Source: an uncultured Granulosicoccaceae bacterium
Lineage (GTDB): Bacteria; Pseudomonadota; Gammaproteobacteria; Granulosicoccales; Granulosicoccaceae
DNA length: 38,798 nt
Direction of reading: 5' to 3'
Assembly (NCBI GenBank): GCA_938041955.1
Contig: CALISD010000143.1
Span: forward strand, 1 to 38,798
The notes under the pieces: generated by a model
Told to the model about the DNA's origin: nothing
The model's database searches: none
The model's input: the letters and a program-made list of their open reading frames with translations, nothing else
Position numbers and translations under genes: made by a program
Shown here: one piece after another, positions 9,035 through 17,235 of the stretch
Position numbering within the stretch: position 1 is the first letter of the stretch
Layout: each line of letters begins with the position of its first letter

Positions 9035-9265
9035 ATGTCTGGTGCGGTGTTATTAATATCAGTAGTGTCCACATTGCTGTTTTCGTTATTAGTACTTATT
9101 AAGCTTGGTGTTCCGGTGATCGTTGCTGGCGTGCTTGCTCTTGTGGTTGGTTATGTATGGTGGCGCGTTGAGCAAGCTGACGATGAGGAGCGGGGTTGGG
9201 CAGATTATTGGTGTGTATTTTCGGATGGTAAAGACATCGTAAAATATGTGAAGCAGTTGTTTTAA
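9035..9265 (+). CDS. Small membrane protein of unknown function
   Basis: A 76-residue frame with two predicted membrane segments (residues about 4-22 and 26-44) separated by a short KLGVP turn. A charged tail follows (EQADDEERG) and then an aromatic, Lys-containing end. AGGA lies 12 bases before the ATG, slightly far. It starts some 60 bases after the last repeat unit and its stop overlaps that of the acyl-CoA synthetase pseudogene on the other strand. Composition and hydrophobic pattern support a real gene, but no family is recognised. Confidence 0.5.
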   Translation: MSGAVLLISVVSTLLFSLLVLIKLGVPVIVAGVLALVVGYVWWRVEQADDEERGWADYWCVFSDGKDIVKYVKQLF

Positions 9266-9780
9266 CTGTTCTTAGACTTTGGCTCAGGGGTTTGGAAGCT
9301 GACCATGTCCCATTTATCGCTGGGCAGTGTAATGACGGTAACATCACTAACGGAAGTATGAGTCCCTGACAAACGCTCAACTTCTGACGGATATATGTTT
9401 TCGCCTTCGCTATTCTCAAGTTGCTCTTGCGGTCATCTAACAGGATGTAACCATCGGCCTCACGCTGTGGCACTTCACCCCCCAGAACCCGTCGAACGCT
9501 TCAGCTATTTATTCCGGATTGTTCCAATACCCGTCAGCGCGTAAGCTGTGCGTGAAAATTACTCCCCAACTTGATTGTCTGGAACTTCCAGACGGTTCGA
9601 GTCAAGCTGACGAATGGCCCCGCTGCCTGCCCATTTGCGTCCGACTGATTCCGGGTTTCTAATTTGCTCGTCAAAGCGCTGCTTTGTTACCCGGCCGCTT
9701 AGGTTAATCCATATAACTCGCAGAGTTGCCTGCTGATGTCGTGGTAGTTGCCGATGGCGGTGTTTTTTAAGCTTCGCTCG
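9262..9780 (-). pseudogene. Decayed acyl-CoA synthetase (AMP-dependent ligase), C-terminal half
   Basis: Read on the minus strand in shifting frames, this stretch gives landmarks of acyl-CoA synthetases in the right order: LCELYGLT (about 9705-9730; the YGLTE region), then SVGRKWAG followed by LEVPDNQVGE (about 9562-9650; usual pattern SVGRP...VPxGEVGE), then GYWNNPE followed by an in-frame TAA and IAEAFDG (about 9490-9535). Next come ADGYILLDDRKS (about 9430-9470) and, after another frameshift, GENIYPSEVE (about 9390), the motif that follows the hinge in active ligases. The frame ends with TAA at 9262-9264. At least three frame changes and one nonsense codon separate the pieces, so it cannot make an active enzyme. 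The upstream half, including the AMP-binding P-loop, is not recognisable. Confidence 0.8.
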
Positions 9781-10496
9781 AGTTGGGTTGCCTGGTACTA
9801 CTGGACCCAACCGCCACGACGGTTTGACCCGGGCCGTGCTGGCTGTAACACCAAATAGTGTGCCCATGCCGACACACCCCGGTGAACCTGCTGGCGATGG
9901 CGCGTTTGGTTTTAACCCCAACAACGGGTCCCGGGAAATAAATGTGAGACCAACATGAAGCGATGTTTTCTGCGATTGCCGCTGGCGAGGCGGAGCAACT
10001 GCCGGCGAGCAAATTTTGGACGCTGCGAGTCTTCTGTTCCAGCCCTGCGACAAGATGCTGCTCAAGGGCGTAGAGAATCAGTACGTTGTATTAAATAAGA
10101 CAGAGGGTGTATACGCTTTTGTTGTAGCCACAAAGTACAGTGGTAGTCGCGCGAACTGAGTTGCGGGAGCAGTTGGATAAAGACCTGGTTACCGTTGTTA
10201 AGATTGAAAAAAGAAGGCGAGTCAATGGATATCTTTCATAAGCAATGATTTTGATGACGCGCTATCGGCACTGGTATAGTGCCATAGCTGTAGAGTTGGA
10301 ATGGCAGTGTATCGTGCCTATTTGAGGTGTTGGAGTGTTGTGTGGATACAGATGGCGACAGTGGGCATGGCGCGATCTCCTAACGCATGTAGGCAGGCCA
10401 CTGCAGAGGACAAAGAAATATTCCTGGTTCCGTATGGTTGCAATTAGCCAGTCAGAGTAAGAAACTTACCACCATCACTAAAATAGAAAGTCAGAT
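9781..10496. other. Degenerate stretch, possible gene remnants
   Basis: No intact gene is recognised. A 168-codon minus-strand frame (9559-10065) is open, but only its C-terminal part makes sense, as a piece of the acyl-CoA synthetase relic. On the plus strand two short protein-like readings occur: one ends with a TGA near 9957 (contains HPGEPAGDGAFG), the other runs through about 10000-10160 (contains GVYAFVVATKYSG). A third piece (contains ELREQLDKDLVTVVKIEK) ends near 10240. These may be parts of one broken plus-strand gene or chance. Sequence 10250-10496 shows nothing, apart from being the presumable promoter region of the gene at 10497. Confidence 0.3.
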
Positions 10497-10754
10497 ATGA
10501 AAATAGATACCACGGCAGTGACCCAGACCATTCAGGACTATTTGGATGGAGAGATAAGTGGTGTGAAGCTTTCGCAAACGCTTGGCCAGATTACAGAATC
10601 AGCTGAGGATTTGGATAAAAAGCAACTGGTGTCGTTCAAGTACTACATAGAATTCTTTGAAAAAGAAGGCAAAAACCTGTACCTGCATTCCAACAAGTAT
10701 CTGAAGGAAGAGGTCGATGAACTGGGTGCTTTTGTGGAAACGCTGAATTCATAA
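10497..10754 (+). CDS. Small soluble hypothetical protein
   Basis: An 85-residue acidic, largely helical protein with no signal peptide or membrane segment. Hydrophobic residues recur at helix spacing (TIQDYLDG, VKLSQTLGQI, KYYIEFFEK), suggesting a small helical bundle. No family is recognised. The coding quality is normal and the frame starts with ATG. The upstream sequence lacks a strong ribosome binding site, with AGAAAG some ten bases ahead as the best candidate. It stands alone between the degenerate region and the convergent sugar dehydrogenase gene. Confidence 0.55.
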   Translation: MKIDTTAVTQTIQDYLDGEISGVKLSQTLGQITESAEDLDKKQLVSFKYYIEFFEKEGKNLYLHSNKYLKEEVDELGAFVETLNS

Positions 10755-10880
10755 CAGCCAGAGTCGACGATGTGTGACACGTTGAGTCTCATCGGTCGCC
10801 TTTATGTTTTTTCTTTCATGAAAGATAAGCACCCACAGTCATACCAGGCATGCAGCACCTGGAAGTTGAGTTAAAACGCC

Positions 10881-12242
10881 TTACTTGTCACCAAATTCAA
10901 CCAGATAAACTTTGCCGGTGTTGCCGTAGGGTCCGAAGTTGTCGTTGGTCATGATGTATTTGCGATGATCTGTATCTTGCACCAAAGCAATGATTCGTGT
11001 CTCAAGGGTGGCCAGTTTTTCGAACTTCCAGAGCGCATCGTTACTTTCGGTCGCTGCGAACAGCTGGCCAGATGGTTTTTGAAAATCAAGGCTCCAGTCT
11101 GCAAAAACCAGCTGGTTTTTCAACTGCGCGGGTTCACCTTCGCGGTGCATGACAGCGCCGACTACCGCAGTGCCAACGCCTGCTACACCGACAGTGCTGC
11201 CCTCTCGATGCACACTCATGTTCGGGTACTCAACCACTGGTTCGTTCAGGACGTCATCAATGGTTTTGGCGGTGTCTGGCAATGTGCAATCTGCGGGCGG
11301 TGCCAGTGGGCTGGTGCGTTCAAAGCAATGTGTTCCTTCCTTGTACGGCCAGCCGTAGTTGCCGGGTTTGTTGACACGGTAGATTGCTTCCCAAAGAGTT
11401 TCTGCAACAGCGGTAATGAAGAGATCACCACTGCCGTTGGGATCAAAAGAGATGCGGTATGGGTTTCGAAAGCCCCATGCATAGATTTCATCCCGACCCA
11501 GTGTGCCAACCATCGGGTTGTCGTTGGGGATAGCGTAGCCGGGATAGCCGTTGTCTACATCGATACGAAGTAACTTGCCATAGAGCGATTGCAGATCTTG
11601 AGCGGTTGAATCCCAGTGCAGGCGATTGGCTGGGACGCTGTAGGCGTCGTTCAGAGTTTCCGGTCCGATGCCATGGATGCCACCGCCATCACCGAAACCG
11701 ATGTAGAGATAGCCGTCTGGTCCAAAGCCCAATGCGCCACCGTTATGTTTGCGGCTTGGCCAGGGCTGGCTGATCAAGACGCGTTCACTGTTAGCGTCCA
11801 GACGATTGCTGTCTTTGGAATCTACTGTGAACTCAGAAACGATTTTTGTCTGGTTCCAGTTGGCGGGTGCATCGCTCTTAAGTGGAGCGGAGTAGGTCAC
11901 GTAGATTCGGCCGTTGGACGAAAACTCCGGGTGGATCGCCATGCCCAGTAAACCGCGTTCTTCAAAGCCTTCTTCCAACGGAAGTAAGCGGTCAGTGATA
12001 TCAAGAAATGGTTCCGCAGCTACGGTGTTGTCAGGCAACAGCAGATGAATGATACCGGATTGATCAAGAATGACGCGTCGTGCACTGTCGTCGGGCAGGG
12101 TGGCAAGATCAATAGGGGCTACAAGATTATCCACTACCAGATTGAGCGCCGGTTGTTCGAGCGTATGGCCGGGTGTGGCGCTAATTAAAAAACAACACAG
12201 CATCAGAGACAGGGAGTTGATGTATCGGGGAGTTCGCGTCAT
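10881..12242 (-). CDS. PQQ-type soluble aldose sugar dehydrogenase (glucose/sorbosone dehydrogenase family)
   Basis: This family oxidises aldoses to lactones in the periplasm using pyrroloquinoline quinone. The 453-residue protein has an N-terminal signal peptide (hydrophobic stretch at about 10-22) and the repeated beta-propeller blades of the family. EERGLLGMAIHP is at residues 94-105, HNGG at 166-169, GFGPDGYLYIGFGDGG at 172-187, GKLLRIDVDNG near 222-232 and WGFRNPYR at 256-263. The His of HNGG and the Arg of GFRNP are in the places used for catalysis and PQQ contacts in soluble glucose dehydrogenases (family knowledge). No PQQ synthesis gene is in the window. It is transcribed alone, divergent from the LrgA/LrgB pair, with GGAA ahead of the ATG. 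The exact sugar cannot be told. Confidence 0.9.
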   Translation of the reverse strand: MTRTPRYINSLSLMLCCFLISATPGHTLEQPALNLVVDNLVAPIDLATLPDDSARRVILDQSGIIHLLLPDNTVAAEPFLDITDRLLPLEEGFEERGLLGMAIHPEFSSNGRIYVTYSAPLKSDAPANWNQTKIVSEFTVDSKDSNRLDANSERVLISQPWPSRKHNGGALGFGPDGYLYIGFGDGGGIHGIGPETLNDAYSVPANRLHWDSTAQDLQSLYGKLLRIDVDNGYPGYAIPNDNPMVGTLGRDEIYAWGFRNPYRISFDPNGSGDLFITAVAETLWEAIYRVNKPGNYGWPYKEGTHCFERTSPLAPPADCTLPDTAKTIDDVLNEPVVEYPNMSVHREGSTVGVAGVGTAVVGAVMHREGEPAQLKNQLVFADWSLDFQKPSGQLFAATESNDALWKFEKLATLETRIIALVQDTDHRKYIMTNDNFGPYGNTGKVYLVEFGDK

Positions 12243-12486
12243 ATTGATTCCAGTGGTTAGGCATCACACGGCAGTAAGCTGATTTAAAAGCTGCTACTGC
12301 AGAGACACCCTTAGTGAATATGCCGAAACACTCTACCAAAAAATTTATTGATCCGCTGTATTTAGTCCAAAATGTTCCACTGCTTTTGAACGAAAACTAC
12401 AGAGTAAAAGCTACGGCTAGCCGCCAGACGATTGTTGCATCTGCTATTGACAAATTCGTAGGCGTTACATCCAACAGGATAAAACC

Positions 12487-12861
12487 ATGGTTGAATACTT
12501 CACTCTTATATTGTGCTGTCAACTGATCGGAGAGTTGCTGGTGTCCGTTTTGAACCTGCCACTGCCGGGCCCTGTTGCCGGAATGATCTTGCTATTCGGG
12601 TTTCTACTGGTAAAAGGGGAAATACCGGAGCCGCTGGCACATTTGTCTGACACGTTATTGAATAACTTATCGCTTCTTTTTGTGCCTGCCGGCGTCGGGG
12701 TGATGTTGCATTTCGAGTTGTTGGGCACTGAGTTGATACCACTGTCTGTCGCACTGGTGGTCAGCACGCTTTTAACGATTGCTGTCAGTGCGTTGTTGAT
12801 GGTCTGGTTTACCCGCTTAAGTCAAAAAAACATAGAAAATGACAGGGGTGCAGATCAATGA
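12487..12861 (+). CDS. CidA/LrgA-family holin-like membrane protein
   Basis: A 124-residue inner-membrane protein with four predicted transmembrane segments. The family pattern is clear: GELL at residues 16-19, LPLPGPVAGMILLF at 26-39 and SLLFVPAGVGVM near 61-72. LrgA/CidA proteins act with an LrgB/CidB partner. They were first described as holin-like modulators of murein hydrolase activity and later linked to pyruvate or other small-acid transport in some bacteria (family knowledge). AGGAT precedes the ATG. The stop overlaps the start of the LrgB-type gene by four bases (ATGA), so translation is coupled. Confidence 0.93.
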   Translation: MVEYFTLILCCQLIGELLVSVLNLPLPGPVAGMILLFGFLLVKGEIPEPLAHLSDTLLNNLSLLFVPAGVGVMLHFELLGTELIPLSVALVVSTLLTIAVSALLMVWFTRLSQKNIENDRGADQ

Positions 12862-13577
12862 AGAATTTGCAGGAGACATGGGTTTACCTGAGCGCCAGTC
12901 CGTTATTACATTTGACACTGACGCTTATCGCCTTTGTGGTGGCAAGTGCGATATTCCGTAGATTAAAACTCAACCCGCTGGCAAACCCGGTATTAATCAG
13001 TGTGGTGCTGATCGTCAGTTTACTTGTGGCGACAGGTACAAGTTATGAGTCTTACTTTGAGGGTGCGCAATTTGTGCACTTCCTTCTCGGGCCGGCTACG
13101 GTCTCTCTGGCAATTCCGCTATACCGTCAATTTGAGAAAGTGAAGCGATCGGCGGTTGCGATTCTTGTAAGCGTGCTGCTGGGCTCATCCACTGCCATTC
13201 TAAGCGCGGTGTGTATTGCATGGCTGCTCGGCGCCGATGGGGTGTCGATTATTTCGTTGGCACCTAAATCCATTACCGCACCAGTGGCAATGGGGGTTTC
13301 TGAAAAACTGGGTGGTCTGCCTTCGTTGACTGCAGTGCTGGTGATTTTGACCGGTATCTGCGGTGCGATGCTCGGCCCGCTGGTGCTGAACCTGCTTAAT
13401 ATCACGGACTGGTCGGCAAGAGGGTTGGCGATTGGTGTCGCCAGCCACGGCATTGGCACCGCAAGAGCACTGCAAATTAATGAAACAGCAGGTGCTTTTG
13501 CGGGGCTTGCAATGGGGCTGAATGCGCTGGCAACAGCGGTGTTGCTGCCGATTATATGGCGGTTGTTTTTTGCTTGA
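12858..13577 (+). CDS. LrgB/CidB-family membrane protein
   Basis: A 239-residue polytopic inner-membrane protein, the usual length for the family. Typical stretches are FLLGPATVSLAIPLY near residues 75-89, SLAPKSITAPVAMGVS at 132-147 and the C-terminal GVASHGIGTARALQ near 192-205. It is the obligate partner of the upstream LrgA-like protein, with a four-base overlap. No LytSR-type regulator is next to the pair, so the regulation seen in Gram-positives need not apply. It ends just before the tandem palindromic elements, which may act as the transcript end. Confidence 0.93.
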   Translation: MKNLQETWVYLSASPLLHLTLTLIAFVVASAIFRRLKLNPLANPVLISVVLIVSLLVATGTSYESYFEGAQFVHFLLGPATVSLAIPLYRQFEKVKRSAVAILVSVLLGSSTAILSAVCIAWLLGADGVSIISLAPKSITAPVAMGVSEKLGGLPSLTAVLVILTGICGAMLGPLVLNLLNITDWSARGLAIGVASHGIGTARALQINETAGAFAGLAMGLNALATAVLLPIIWRLFFA

Positions 13578-13599
13578 TGGTGCCGTCAGCGCCCCGAGC

Positions 13600-13921
13600 A
13601 GACTGTCCGAGAACTAGGGTCGTAGCGAGGGTGTGAGATTTTAGGTCAGGTATTTCGATCGTTAGAGGCGAATAGTCATTTTTCGTTAACGAAAAGGATC
13701 GAAATAGCTGGCCAAATATCGCAACCGCAGTAGATCCTAGTTCTTGGACAAGCTCCTAGGAGCCTGTCCAAGAACTAGGGTCGTAGCGAGGTTGTGAGAT
13801 TTTAGGCCAGAAATTTCGATCGTTAGAGGCGAATAGTCATTCTTCTTTAACGAAAAGGATCGAAATAGCTGGCCAAAATATCGCGACCGCAGTAGATCCT
13901 AATTCTTGGACAGGCTCCTAG
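13600..13921. repeat. Two tandem copies of a ~155-bp palindromic (MITE-like) element
   Basis: Copy 1 covers 13600-13754 and copy 2 covers 13761-13916, in the same orientation and about 90 percent alike by eye. Each begins and ends with inverted terminal sequences (AGCCTGTCCAAGAACTAGG and its near-complement CCTAATTCTTGGACAGGCT in copy 2). Inner complementary blocks include GGCCAG with CTGGCC and TTTCGATC with GATCGAAA, so a whole copy can fold into one long hairpin. Copy 2 is bounded on both sides by CTAG (13756-13759 and 13918-13921), which extends the inverted repeat. There is no coding capacity. The structure suggests a non-autonomous mobile element or a REP-like repeat. The outer end of copy 2 supplies the last codons of the TRAP permease gene. 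Confidence 0.9.
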
Positions 13922-15992
13922 ATTTGAGTCGATTGCTCAACAGGATGAGCGCGATCACCAGAGCAGCCAGTAACAGATGCCATACAATAGGCAGCGGCCA
14001 GATTAACGCTATACCTGCTGCAAATATGACCGGCCTTAACCACAGCACCAAAGGTTGTTCTGCAAACCCTTCAAACCCGGCGGCGATGGCGTAGATGCCA
14101 ATCGCGGCAAAGCAGCTGATGGTAATTGCCGCTGTCCAATCACCTGATAAAATGGGCGTGTAGGCGAATAGTACCGGGACAATATAGAGCCCTTTGGCTA
14201 TGCGCCATGCGGTAAACCCGGTTGCCATCGGTGGTGTTTTTGCTATGGCGGCAGCGGCAAACGCGGTGAGACAGACGGGTGGTGTGACATTGCTGTCCTG
14301 ACTTAGCCAGAAAATTATCATGTGGGCTGACAACAATGCCGTAGTGAGCGCCGCAGGGGATACTGCCTGTTCAAACAATGTGTGTGCAAAATCGCGTGGC
14401 ATCAGTGCATACAATTCTTTCGCTTCCACCAATGGCATCGGGGCGGCAAGCTTGGTCAGCGCCTCAGGGCTTGCCAGCATAAAAATAGCGTGTGCTTCCT
14501 GCGGCAATGTACCTGATGCTATTTTTGCAATTACCACATCGTTTAACATCAGCTCTTTTAGTGCCGGTGCGGAAAGGGTGGCAAGTACGATGTAGGAGGC
14601 AGTTACTGGTAGCCCCATACCCAGTATTAAAGAAACCAGTGCGATAAGAAAAAGTGCAATCATCAGATTGCCATCAGCCCAGTCGGCAAGTACCAGTGAC
14701 AGGGTGTTGCCGATGCCGGTGGTGCTTACAGTCATCACCACAATGCCAACTGCGATCAATAGTATTGCAGTGGTTATCATGTTGCGGGTGCCAAGCGCCA
14801 GTGCTTCGGCTATCGCTTTAGGGCCCATCTTATTCGGTGTTAACCAACTGGCTGCAATGACGGCAAGAATTGCGTAAGCGGCTGCATAGGTGGGTGTAAA
14901 GCCGGACATTAACATGCCGATCAAAATGCCAAGCGGCAATAAAAATGATATCCCGCCGCGAGCAAACACTTCACGCACCGAAGGCGCGTCATCATCACCG
15001 TGAACCATGTGTTGTTTCTTTGCTTCTATTCGCACCCACACTGCTACAGAAAAAAAGTACAGCAGTGCCGGGAGTACTGAGACGGCAACAATCGTCAGGT
15101 AGGAGATCTGCGTGTAGGTGGCCATCACAAAAGCGCCAGCGCCCATAATGGGCGGCATAATCTGGCCGCCGGTTGATGCCGATGCCTCAACACCCGCTGC
15201 AAATTTCGCAGGAAAACCTGCTTTTTTCATTAACGGAATGGTGATGCTGCCAGTTGACACGGTATTGGCCACAGCCGAGCCGGATACCGTACCGGTCAAC
15301 GCTGAACCGATCACCGCGACAAGGCCGGCGCCTCCGACCATGCGACCTGCGACGGCACGCGCCAGATCAATCACAAATTCACCTGCGCCCGAGCGCAGTA
15401 AAAAAGCCCCGAACAGTATGAACATGAAAACGAATGTGGCGCTGATGCGAGCGATGGGGCCGAACATACCAGCCACTTCTATGTAGCTTCGAAAGAGGGT
15501 GGTTTCCCAGGTTAAACCGGGAAACTTAAACAGGCCGGAGATCATTGGACCCATCCAGGTCATATAGGACAGAAAAAACAATGTCATGATGGGAATGAAT
15601 ATGCCAGCCACTCTTCTTGAGAGTTCCAGAATGATGAGAATCGCCATCACGGCAAATAACCAGTCACTCCAAATGAATTTGATGCCTTGTCGATCGTATA
15701 TCCAGTCGAAGGCGAAGATGACGTAAATACCGCAGGCAAACGCTGCCAGACCGATTGCGGCATCAAGCCACAAGGGGGCGCCTTTCCAGGCGGGTAGTGT
15801 TAAAGCGCAGAGTAATCCGAAACCTGCAAAATGAATTGCAGCAAGGGTTAGCTCTGGCAGTGTGGCAAAGGTGTTTGCCCAAATATGAAACAGCGCGAAC
15901 GCTATGCTGAACCAGAAGATGAACCGACCCAGCAGCCCGCTTTCTGAGTCGCGATGATTGGGGCTGATGAGTGCCTCGGTAGGGTTGTTCAC
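13899..15992 (-). CDS. TRAP transporter fused permease (4TM + 12TM, TAXI type)
   Basis: This is the inner-membrane part of a tripartite ATP-independent periplasmic transporter, driven by an ion gradient. The 697 residues contain an N-terminal DctQ-like set of about four membrane segments (roughly 25-145) fused to a DctM-like domain. The latter shows SGSAVANTVSTGSITIPLM, GGQIMPPIMGAGAF and GMGLPVTASYIVLATL, all typical of the fused TAXI permeases. It pairs with the TAXI receptor encoded just upstream. The start is GTG, with only GGAA at some distance ahead. The last six residues and the TAG stop (13899-13919) lie within the terminal inverted repeat of the palindromic element, so the native C-terminus has probably been replaced. 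Substrate unknown. Confidence 0.93.
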   Translation of the reverse strand: MNNPTEALISPNHRDSESGLLGRFIFWFSIAFALFHIWANTFATLPELTLAAIHFAGFGLLCALTLPAWKGAPLWLDAAIGLAAFACGIYVIFAFDWIYDRQGIKFIWSDWLFAVMAILIILELSRRVAGIFIPIMTLFFLSYMTWMGPMISGLFKFPGLTWETTLFRSYIEVAGMFGPIARISATFVFMFILFGAFLLRSGAGEFVIDLARAVAGRMVGGAGLVAVIGSALTGTVSGSAVANTVSTGSITIPLMKKAGFPAKFAAGVEASASTGGQIMPPIMGAGAFVMATYTQISYLTIVAVSVLPALLYFFSVAVWVRIEAKKQHMVHGDDDAPSVREVFARGGISFLLPLGILIGMLMSGFTPTYAAAYAILAVIAASWLTPNKMGPKAIAEALALGTRNMITTAILLIAVGIVVMTVSTTGIGNTLSLVLADWADGNLMIALFLIALVSLILGMGLPVTASYIVLATLSAPALKELMLNDVVIAKIASGTLPQEAHAIFMLASPEALTKLAAPMPLVEAKELYALMPRDFAHTLFEQAVSPAALTTALLSAHMIIFWLSQDSNVTPPVCLTAFAAAAIAKTPPMATGFTAWRIAKGLYIVPVLFAYTPILSGDWTAAITISCFAAIGIYAIAAGFEGFAEQPLVLWLRPVIFAAGIALIWPLPIVWHLLLAALVIALILLSNRLKSRSLSKN

Positions 15993-16030
15993 ACGCGTGA
16001 TTCCGAAGCTTTGTTAGTGTCAGCAAGAGG

Positions 16031-16056
16031 GTTCACGGCGCGAGCGCGCCGTGAAC
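16031..16056 (-). promoter_or_regulatory. Perfect 12-bp stem-loop between receptor and permease genes
   Basis: GTTCACGGCGCG, a two-base AG turn, then CGCGCCGTGAAC: a perfect palindrome 20 bases after the TAXI receptor stop and about 38 bases before the permease start. No T-run follows on the minus strand. It could protect the 3' end of the receptor mRNA or partly terminate transcription, giving more receptor than permease, as known for binding-protein operons (inference). Confidence 0.7.
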
Positions 16057-16075
16057 TGAGAAAAGACAAGGTGAC

Positions 16076-17098
16076 TTACTTAGCCATCAGCATGTCAGGA
16101 ATTTCAATGCCTTGTTCTTTATAGTAACGCGCAGCACCTGGGTGCAATGGCGCTGGCAGTCCGCCAATAGCTTTATCAATTGACATGGCTTTTGTGGCTG
16201 CATGAATACCGTTGAGGAACGCGAGGTTTTCGTAAATAGTTTTGGTAATAAGGTATACCGCTTCTTCATCTACGTCAGCGTTGACGGCCAGAAAGTTTGG
16301 CTGTGCAATAGTATTGATGTCTTTATCAACACCCGGGTAGGTACCACCAGGGATAACAAACCGTGTCCATAGTGAACCGTCGCCATTTGCACGAGTCATT
16401 TGCTCGTCGGTGAAATCAAGAACCGTCAGGTTCTCACCCATTGCAGCGAATGCCTGAGTTACTGCAGATACTGGTGGTCCACCTGTCATGTTAGCGCCGA
16501 CGATAGTGCCGTTTTGCAGCCCTTCAGCAGTGGGTGTGTAACCCTGATGGACCAGCTTATAGCCTTCATAGTCAAAGCCCAGGTTGCCAATGATGGTCTG
16601 CCCTGAACCTTCCGTGCCTGAGTTCTTTTTGCCGATAGAGAATGTCTTGCCTGCGAGTCCTTCAAGATCATCAACTGTGCCTGTTGCGGCAAGATCTGAG
16701 TGGACCACCATTTGCTCAACGTTTTGCCAAAGCATAGAAATGGAACGTAGATTCTCTTGCTTGCCATCAGCGGCCACCTTGCCAGTACCGTTGGCTGCCC
16801 ATTGGCCGAACAGGCCCTGCATGATCGCGAACTGTGCTTGATTTTCACGTAGCAGTTTGACGTTCTCGCCGGATCCGGCAGAGCTGATCGCCGACATGTC
16901 GATTTTTTCTTTGTTCTGCAGCTTGACCTTCACTAGCGTTGCCAGTGCAACGCCCACCGGATAGTAGGTACCGCCGGTGGTCGCAGTGGTCAGAATGTAC
17001 GAACGCTCCGCGGCGGCGGCGCCCGTCATTGTGGTAAGCGCGACAGCTGTGACAACACCTGCAACTACGTGTTTAACACGCTGATTAAATAATTTCAT
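16076..17098 (-). CDS. TAXI-family TRAP transporter solute-binding receptor
   Basis: The periplasmic receptor for the TRAP permease encoded downstream. The 340-residue precursor has a Sec signal peptide (basic MKLFNQRVKH, hydrophobic core, AAAA-E cleavage near residue 30). The mature N-terminus has the TAXI hallmark: TTATTGGTYYPVG, followed by AISSAGSGENVKLL and FAIMQG. The start at 17098 was chosen because GGAGGATTTCA lies directly ahead; longer in-frame starts would destroy the signal peptide. TAXI receptors usually bind small organic acids or amino acids such as glutamate or 2-oxoglutarate (family knowledge). The divergent L-aspartate dehydrogenase gene hints at a dicarboxylic or amino acid (inference). 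Confidence 0.95.
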   Translation of the reverse strand: MKLFNQRVKHVVAGVVTAVALTTMTGAAAAERSYILTTATTGGTYYPVGVALATLVKVKLQNKEKIDMSAISSAGSGENVKLLRENQAQFAIMQGLFGQWAANGTGKVAADGKQENLRSISMLWQNVEQMVVHSDLAATGTVDDLEGLAGKTFSIGKKNSGTEGSGQTIIGNLGFDYEGYKLVHQGYTPTAEGLQNGTIVGANMTGGPPVSAVTQAFAAMGENLTVLDFTDEQMTRANGDGSLWTRFVIPGGTYPGVDKDINTIAQPNFLAVNADVDEEAVYLITKTIYENLAFLNGIHAATKAMSIDKAIGGLPAPLHPGAARYYKEQGIEIPDMLMAK

Positions 17099-17235
17099 TG
17101 AAATCCTCCGGGTAAAAATATTCACCAAGTAAAGCCAGAGTTGGCCCGTATGCAATACTGATACTATTCTATTGTGTGCATGGTTACCAGAGACTGTGGC
17201 GCAATTACAAGGCTCAGCTGACAGAAGCAATTTTA

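Noticed and set aside
9559..10065. 168-codon minus-strand gene
   Set aside because: Only the C-terminal part resembles a protein, and that part is a piece of the acyl-CoA synthetase relic; the rest is Pro/Arg-rich without a family pattern.
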